Source of the DNA: Himantopus leucocephalus
Taxonomy: Eukaryota > Chordata > Aves > Charadriiformes > Recurvirostridae
NCBI GenBank assembly: GCA_003993805.1
Contig: RSEF01000005.1
Span: forward strand, 37,125,609 to 37,189,608
Length of the DNA stretch: 64,000 nt
Direction: 5' to 3'
The translations under genes were made by a program, and so were the position numbers. The notes beneath the pieces were generated by a model. That model was not told the DNA's origin and did no database searches. It was given only the letters and a program-made list of their open reading frames with translations. The stretch's first letter is position 1. Every line of letters begins with the position of its first letter. This document shows positions 1 to 64,000 of the stretch, piece after piece.

Positions 1-3000
1 CCCTTCCTGGCTTTTCGCTTGTTGAAACCTGAATGGAATGTTATCTGACTTCGTTAACAGATCCTCTTGCCCTGTGTAGAGCACTGCCAGAGGTGAACTA
101 AGCAGCAGTAGGAGAGCTGTCTTCCTAAAAATTCTTACATTACTGGAATAAAGAAATCCTGACTTCTCAGATTAAAATATTTGTGTAAAGACTGAATTAC
201 TTGAAAAGCATACCACGGGAAGAAATTTGTCTCAAGTCTTTAATCTCCCAAGCAAAGTAAAACAACTGCCTTTGTCTCTGGAACCACAGAAACTGAGACT
301 GTTGAAGTTTTAAGGACAGTACTGCTCCTCAGTATTGAAAGGCAGGAGTCTGATTTTTAGAAGGAATTTAGGCCTACGGTCAGACTCAGGAAGAAGTCTG
401 GTATTTAAAATACAACTTGGAATTCAATTAGGTGGTTAAGTTTAGGCCAGCAAATTAGAAACTATCTGATGAACCATGGACAGACCCAAGATCCTGTTTA
501 CGGCTACAGTTTCTCTTCCTCACATAACAGTAACTAGTAGTAAAGTTATCTGGGGGCCTGAACTCTCCTCCCACACATACCTAGGCTTGCGGTGCTCTTG
601 GTCAAGCAGAATGCATTTGTTGGCGCAGCGATGCAACTGCTTACCCTTTGGCACAAATATACGGCAGCACTGAGTTCAGCCCAGAGCACTCACGGCAATT
701 TGAAACGGCAGAGGAATGTGACAGCCCGCTAGCTGTATTCTCGTCAACTTGAGCGTACAGGTTCATCCTACAGTCCAGCCTCAGCAAGTTCAAGCTTCTA
801 CTTCTCATCTCTTAGAAGGGAGGTCACAGGCAAGGCTGGCATGAGACACTCTGTGCCCTCTTCTTGCTCTAACTTACGCAGCAAAAGCAATCACCAAGAC
901 AGGGACAAAAACTTAAGCTTCTCTCACCACTGGGCTAGACCGTCATACTCAACAACTTTTACCGACAGTAGGACAACCTTAAGTAGAAGGCAGTAGGTGC
1001 AGCTGCTGCCAACTCAGCTGGGCTCGCCCATGGAGAAGGGCAAGTTTGGACCTTGCCAGGCTGAGGACAGGCTCAGCCTCAGTCCTCTACAGCTTTCAGG
1101 CAGGCAGCATTTCTACTGTGACATTTGAAAAGAGTCATAGAATGATAGAAGAGACCAAGCCAGTCAGCATTACCTGAAGTAATGACTTGGGCTTCTGAAG
1201 CCGAGAGAAAGGATCACAGAAAAAACCCTCTCTGCATTCCCACGTACTGGCTTCAGCCCTGGTTCTCTAGATCTAACCTTTGAGTCGTTGGATGGGTCTG
1301 GCTTTCATCACTCACTGCAGGGAAAATAAGGCACCTAACTCAGGTTCAGGAATTCCCTTCTCAAAGCCAGGTGGTAAAAAACTAGGCACGGGGATGTTCA
1401 GTGTTATTTAACTTAAATATGTTCCTTGAATTCCGACCTGAGACAGTTCACTGTCACGAGCTCACATTGTTGCGGCTCTGGTGGTTTAAGGTGTTGTCTT
1501 CCCACCACTTGCACTTCCCACCTAGGAGGAACAAATCTATACAAATGTGTGGTTCCTCAGCTGTTGTCAGATACAGTTCAGTACTCCCACCGTTCCTGCT
1601 CTTTGGCAGAGCAGCAGGGCAGGCTGCTGTAGTTCGATCCACTACAACTCGTGAGACAGAGCANGTTTTACATTCACACTGAGGAAGAAATGAATATGGA
1701 AAAGGCAAAAAAAAAAAAAAAAAAAAGAGACTTAAGCTTTATCATGCTGACCAGAGGCGAATGTTGATGCCTTCAAAAACCTGCCTCTTGCACCTCCACA
1801 GATTAGAATGGAAGTCCACTCACATAAATACAAGGACTAGAGCAAAACCAGACCAGCTTCCTCAGCTTAAACCATAGCATCACAAATACCATTAAGGGGC
1901 TGAGAAGGCACTCAAGAGACTCAGAGCAAAGTTGGGAAAAAAAATGTTGAAAGATGTATTTAGAAGTTACCGTGAAGTATGTTGCTAGCTCCGCTGCAGT
2001 AGTCCTCAATATACAGGCAAGACCTAGAAGGAGCAAAGTTAAGGCAAAGCTGATCTGTTGAGCACGGCACATTTAAAGAGCAGCAGCAGGTGGGGAGCGA
2101 GGCAGATGAAGGGTTATTCCCCCCTCCGTTTACGTGTATGTGTATGCGTGTCAGTCAGGCAGAACAGATGCGCCCAGCAGGCTTTTTGCTGTGCCTATTT
2201 CCATTTCAGGTTCTGGTGATAAATGGCAACGTAAGAGTCTTTTTTTCCCCCCAAGTAACCCTTTGCAGTTGTTCTGTGGCTACACAAAACACTGGTGGAT
2301 GCAGAAGAATGTCCACCGCTTAATACCCAGTAAGGCCTGTCTTTTTTTTTTTTTTGAGACAGATGCTGTTAGATGTTATACAGAAACAGCCATGATTTGG
2401 ACAAATTTCATATATCACAACAATAGAAATTCATATTGTTTCAGATTATTTAGGGTGAATATTAGAGATTATAAATATCTTTTAGAAAGTATTTAAAATA
2501 TGAACCATTTATTTACTTTTGCTCTTCTTTATGACATTTGTTACTAGATCAGTGACTCTACATATCAGTGTATTGCTCTTAAGCTATTTTCAAGCAGATC
2601 AGATAGTAACTTAGGATACGGAAAATTTGAGAATCAGGTTTTAAGAACTTGACTGACGATTACTTTTCTAAGAAGGAAGGCAGAATATTTGCATCTTCAC
2701 ATTCAAGGTTGTTATCCCTTGATGACATTTTCTATTCAAACAATACACGGTACTCAGGCAGACAGTAAAATTAAGCACCTACATCTAAGGTCAAGTTTAC
2801 CATGCTTTTACTGCTATGTGGTCACCTTCCAGAATGGGATACTTACTGCTGGCCTTCAACTTCTCTACTACAAACTTTTGACATCTCTGTGGTCAGAAAG
2901 AGTGTCAGTTAAACTGTTTCCCTAGCTCTGTTAAAATAAACAGCCAACTAAACTAAAATTAAGAAATATCTGTTTTTGTAAACTTTGCTTAAAGACTAAG

Positions 3001-3067
3001 GTGCCCGAGATTTTCTCTGAATTATCTTCATGTTGTTCAAAATATACTTAACTTGAAACATTTCTAG
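1..3067 (+). other. AP4S1: AP4S1 intron (3' part)
   Basis: This stretch precedes the last AP4S1 coding exon and ends in a TTTCTAG acceptor. I looked for the preceding AP4S1 exon (the part of the longin fold with the family's EFIHNFVEVLDEYF-like helix) and did not find it, so it lies left of the window. The region holds an A-run at about 1707-1726 and a T-run near 2341-2353, plus one N at 1664. Open frames here match no protein I know and look random. Confidence 0.7.
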
Positions 3068-3196
3068 ATCATGTTCAATTTGGACAGAGTGCACATCATT
3101 TTGGATGAAATGGTGCTAAATGGTTGCATCGTGGAAACAAACAGGAACAGAATTCTCGCCCCTCTCTATGTGCTTGACAAAGTGGCAGACAGCTAG
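3068..3196 (+). CDS. AP4S1: AP-4 complex subunit sigma-1, last coding exon
   Basis: This exon encodes the C-terminal 42 residues of AP4S1, the small sigma subunit of the AP-4 adaptor complex, which sorts cargo at the trans-Golgi network. It begins [19 protein letters not shown] directly after a TTTCTAG acceptor, continues with [14 protein letters not shown], and stops at TAG 3194-3196. The phase is 0 at the acceptor. The core is nearly the same as in mammals, as I remember them. The tail after APL (YVLDKVADS) differs from the mammalian ending, which is normal for the least conserved part of the protein. The gene runs on the + strand and converges on HECTD1, the neighbour seen in mammals. Earlier exons lie outside the window. 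Confidence 0.93.
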   Translation: MMFNLDRVHIILDEMVLNGCIVETNRNRILAPLYVLDKVADS

Positions 3197-3403
3197 GAAG
3201 ATGCAAGACTGACTACAGCGTTTTATAGTCAACGGTGAAATCGTCAGGCGCGTGCGTACTGCCAGCCGTTTTCTGATGTCGAAAGACTGACTCATGCAAT
3301 ATTCAAATTAGTTGGAAAATACTTCCTGTTTCTCCTATACCTGACCTACCTAATGGAGAGATACAGCTAAACACAAAGTGGAACATTCAATTTCAGATGC
3401 AGC

Positions 3404-3409
3404 TTTATT
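3404..3409 (-). promoter_or_regulatory. distal candidate poly(A) signal, HECTD1 strand
   Basis: On the - strand this reads CAATAAAGCTG followed by a G/T-rich stretch, a good polyadenylation context. It lies about 2.4 kb past the HECTD1 stop and only about 210 bp past the AP4S1 stop on the other strand. If used, the two transcripts would overlap. This is inference from the motif only. Confidence 0.3.
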
Positions 3410-3754
3410 GACACAGCAGAAGTCTTTCTAAAACAATCAACATTTTTTAAAACTGGGGATAAATTCATGGACACTTACGCATGACCATCTAGGTATCACT
3501 TTGATTTGTAGCATTGTGCCAGACCTAGGAGAAGACAGAAAACATGGAAATATAAATTCAAACTGAGTTTCAGTGCTTCCTTTAAGCACCAACTTAATTT
3601 TTATACAAATGTAAATTAAAGCTCTGTAACTTTTATGACCACCTCTAAACTAGATTCAGCCTTCATCAAAGAGCTGGTTTCACTCCCTTTTCCACCTAAG
3701 TCATGGTTACAAAAGAAATGCAAATAACTGAAGCATAGATGTAGTTAGGATTTC

Positions 3755-3967
3755 TGCATACTGTTTAAGTTGTAACTAGAAGTATTTGACACAAATATAA
3801 CATTAATAAAACATAATTAAAATAAAAAGTTCAATCATCTTTTATCACATTGACTTCACNTGCATACTGTTTAAGTTGTAACTAGAAGTATTTGACACAA
3901 ATATTATAATATTAATAAAACATAATTAAAATAAAAAGTTCGATCATCTTTTATCACATAGACTTCA
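3755..3967. repeat. near-identical direct duplication split by one N
   Basis: The segment 3755-3859 is repeated at 3861-3967 with only a few differences (a small insertion near 3904 and single-base changes). The two copies are separated by exactly one N at 3860. This pattern fits an assembly join of two alleles or overlapping contig ends better than a biological tandem repeat. The AATAAA motifs in the copy are therefore probably duplicated artificially. Confidence 0.85.
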
Positions 3968-4011
3968 TCAATTACACAAGATCTTTTCTATTTTGGCACA
4001 CCAGTGTATTT

Positions 4012-4111
4012 NNNNNNNNNNNNNNNNNNNNNNNNNNNNNNNNNNNNNNNNNNNNNNNNNNNNNNNNNNNNNNNNNNNNNNNNNNNNNNNNNNNNNNNNN
4101 NNNNNNNNNNN
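4012..4111. other. assembly gap (100 N)
   Basis: There are exactly 100 Ns, the usual placeholder for a gap of unknown size. It lies between the 3' ends of AP4S1 and HECTD1, so no coding exon is expected to be lost here. Confidence 0.97.
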
Positions 4112-4691
4112 GTCACATTTAAATTGCACCTAGAAACCAGGGCCTAAGGAGCGGAGAGTGAAGTGTCCTGTGGGAGAGCAGTCCACATAGCTTTGAAATA
4201 GTAACACATTCAAAAAACCGTGTTGACATTGGATCTGGAGCAGGTACGTGTACACAAGGTTTATGCAACTGTTCTGTTGAAGCACAACAGTCACAGGAGG
4301 GGGGGTGTGGAGATTCCCCTTCAATTTTGCATTGGGGAAAACGTCAAAGACGATACCTGTAAAGTCCTATGAATAATGCTGTGAAAAGAAATCTGGCATC
4401 AACCTGATTTATATGCGTGAGGCAGAATCTTTTGGGAAGCAAGTGGTCTGAGCAGAGATTGTTACCAAAGAGAACTGGCCCAGAACAAAACTTACCACAC
4501 AGATTCAACTAATAATAATAATTTTTCTTTCCCTGGTATCAAGTACTTAAATATCTTTAAAGACATATTAGCATCTTGCTTTATCTTACTGTAAGCCACT
4601 TTTTACCAATAAATACCTCACCACATGCTGAAACTAAGACAGGCATTCCATCTCAAGTAAAGCTGAATCAGCTGTATCATCTGACCCAGTT

Positions 4692-4697
4692 TTTATT
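4692..4697 (-). promoter_or_regulatory. HECTD1: candidate poly(A) signal, HECTD1
   Basis: An AATAAA on the - strand, about 1.1 kb past the HECTD1 stop. It is one of three candidates and the sequence does not decide between them. Confidence 0.35.
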
Positions 4698-5114
4698 CCA
4701 ATATAAAGAAGAACTACATCCTCGGGTCACACACACCCACTGAAGAGCACCAAAATCTGCCACATGCAATATTACCACTGCCAGACCAGTTCTTACAAAG
4801 TTGCACCATGTAATTTTGAAAAGATTTGAGCAGAGAGATGAGTTTGTGAGATCAACTATTGCGATGTAGTTCTTTTAAACCTTGAAAAAAGTTCAGAACA
4901 CGTACAGAGATTTAACAACATAAGAAGTATTAATGAAGTATTCAGGAGACAGTTTTATATGTTGCAAACATTTTAATGATTACTTTTGAGCTTACACATT
5001 GGGTGGGTTTTTTTTAAACTTCAAACTGCAACAAGTTAAATAAATGTTTATAATATACAAAGAAAATACAACCAAAAGTAAAACTTGCTTTAAGTGTGCC
5101 TTGCACTAGGAACC

Positions 5115-5222
5115 AGTGTTTTTTTAATAGCTTTATTGTTGAGCTGCACAAACACACTTAAGGATTTGATCTTTATAGCAGGGCATTTGAGAAATCAAAA
5201 TATATTCCCACTTGAAAGAACN

Positions 5223-5255
<33 letters not shown>

Positions 5256-5790
5256 TTGTGCATGATTATATGCAAAAACCCACTAAAATACTCCAATAGT
5301 GCAGGCACCATTAAAAAAGAAAAAGCTGGAGATGCCCATTAACTCTAAGTTTTAAGGAAGCAAGTTTCTGACCAGTTAGCTTAAAGCCAGCAAAACAGGG
5401 ATCAGTGATGGCAACTGTAGTGTACAAGGTATTAAATGACAAACTTTACACAAATACACTGTTAGAAATTTGTATCAGTGAACACTGAAAATCTGATGAT
5501 CTGTTCTTTGGAACAGTCAAACAGAACCACCTTAATTTCCAGTTGTGCAAGCCCTTGAAGCATCACACAGTGTTCTGTGCCAATTTCTTGCTGGCTGTGT
5601 AGTTACAAGGATTTACTTTGTCATTAGCAGCTAACAAACTTATTCCACATGTTCCTAAAGCCTCACAGGTGAAAAAAAAGGCAAGTCTCATCAGAGCACA
5701 GCGTGGAGATCATATTTTTTGCACACAAACACAAGAGGCTTCGCTAGTATCAAAAAACACTTTCTTGTGTCCCACGTCGCAGGCAGCGGC
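5115..5790 (-). other. HECTD1: HECTD1 proximal 3' UTR
   Basis: Sequence from the HECTD1 stop to just past the nearest AATAAA. It contains a 31-base A-run on the + strand (5223-5253, a U-run in the transcript) with an N beside it at 5222, so its length may be unreliable. The lower limit is inferred from the candidate signal at 5132-5137. Confidence 0.5.
5132..5137 (-). promoter_or_regulatory. HECTD1: proximal candidate poly(A) signal, HECTD1
   Basis: This is an AATAAA on the - strand (context CAATAAAGC), about 650 bp past the HECTD1 stop. It is the nearest canonical signal, so it is my first choice for the main 3' end. Confidence 0.45.
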
Positions 5791-63967
<58,177 letters not shown>

Positions 63968-64000
63968 GGTTTGTCTTTTTTTTTTTTTTAAAAAAAAAAA
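63968..64000 (-). other. HECTD1: HECTD1 upstream sequence (5' UTR or intron end)
   Basis: On the transcript strand this reads T-run, A-run, then AGACAAACC before ATG. It may be 5' UTR, or the end of an intron in the 5' UTR (an AAAG could act as acceptor), but the window ends before this can be decided. No promoter is visible. Confidence 0.4.

Larger units (their letters stand above)
3197..4700 (+). other. AP4S1: AP4S1 3' UTR and convergent intergenic region
   Basis: The region after the AP4S1 stop holds no coding sequence I can support. Candidate AATAAA polyadenylation signals on the + strand lie at 3805-3810, 3821-3826 and 4608-4613. The interval is broken by a duplicated segment around a single N at 3860 and by a 100-N gap at 4012-4111, so the true 3' end of AP4S1 cannot be fixed from sequence alone. 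Confidence 0.45.

Noticed and set aside
1..3067. further AP4S1 exons
   Set aside because: No segment matches the preceding AP4S1 residues with splice sites on the + strand.

Overview
The window looks like nuclear DNA of a bird. The evidence is vertebrate-type split genes with GT-AG introns, two copies of the avian-typical LINE CR1, and the tetrapod gene order AP4S1 next to HECTD1. I do not recognise the species. The sequence contains two 100-N scaffold gaps and several single Ns, two of them at artefact-like junctions, which suggests a draft assembly.

Layout. On the + strand, 1-3067 is the end of an AP4S1 intron and 3068-3196 is the last coding exon of AP4S1, the sigma subunit of the AP-4 adaptor complex. 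On the - strand, nearly the whole remaining window (5791-63967) is one gene, HECTD1, a giant HECT-type E3 ubiquitin ligase, running from its start codon at 63967 to its stop at 5791-5793. The two genes converge tail to tail, with about 2.6 kb between their stop codons. I placed 37 HECTD1 coding exons by reading splice sites and checking phase. Twelve lie upstream of the gap at 33560-33659 (718 codons) and 25 lie downstream (1,644 codons plus stop). All have GT donors and AG acceptors, and the frame is open throughout. Exon order follows the family's domain order: armadillo-like helical N-terminus, ankyrin repeats, (missing block), SUN/discoidin-like beta sandwich, MIB/HERC2 domain, long Ser/Thr-rich linker, acidic stretch, small helical bundle and C-terminal HECT domain with an intact catalytic cysteine.

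The main anomaly is a missing block of exons. Coding exon 12 ends in a phase that does not match the next visible exon, and some 200-250 residues expected from the family are absent. They most likely lie in the unsized gap at 33560-33659. Two other spots (3755-3967 and 56289-56588) show near-identical copies on either side of a single N, typical of an assembly join. An 87-bp in-frame stretch at 25065-25151 could be an unlisted HECTD1 cassette exon.

The rest is AT-rich intron with low-complexity A/C tracts, a degenerate CR1 at about 15546-17165 and a CR1 tail at 37374-37502. I see no tRNA, rRNA, CRISPR array or prokaryote-like gene system, and nothing that amounts to a new biological system.
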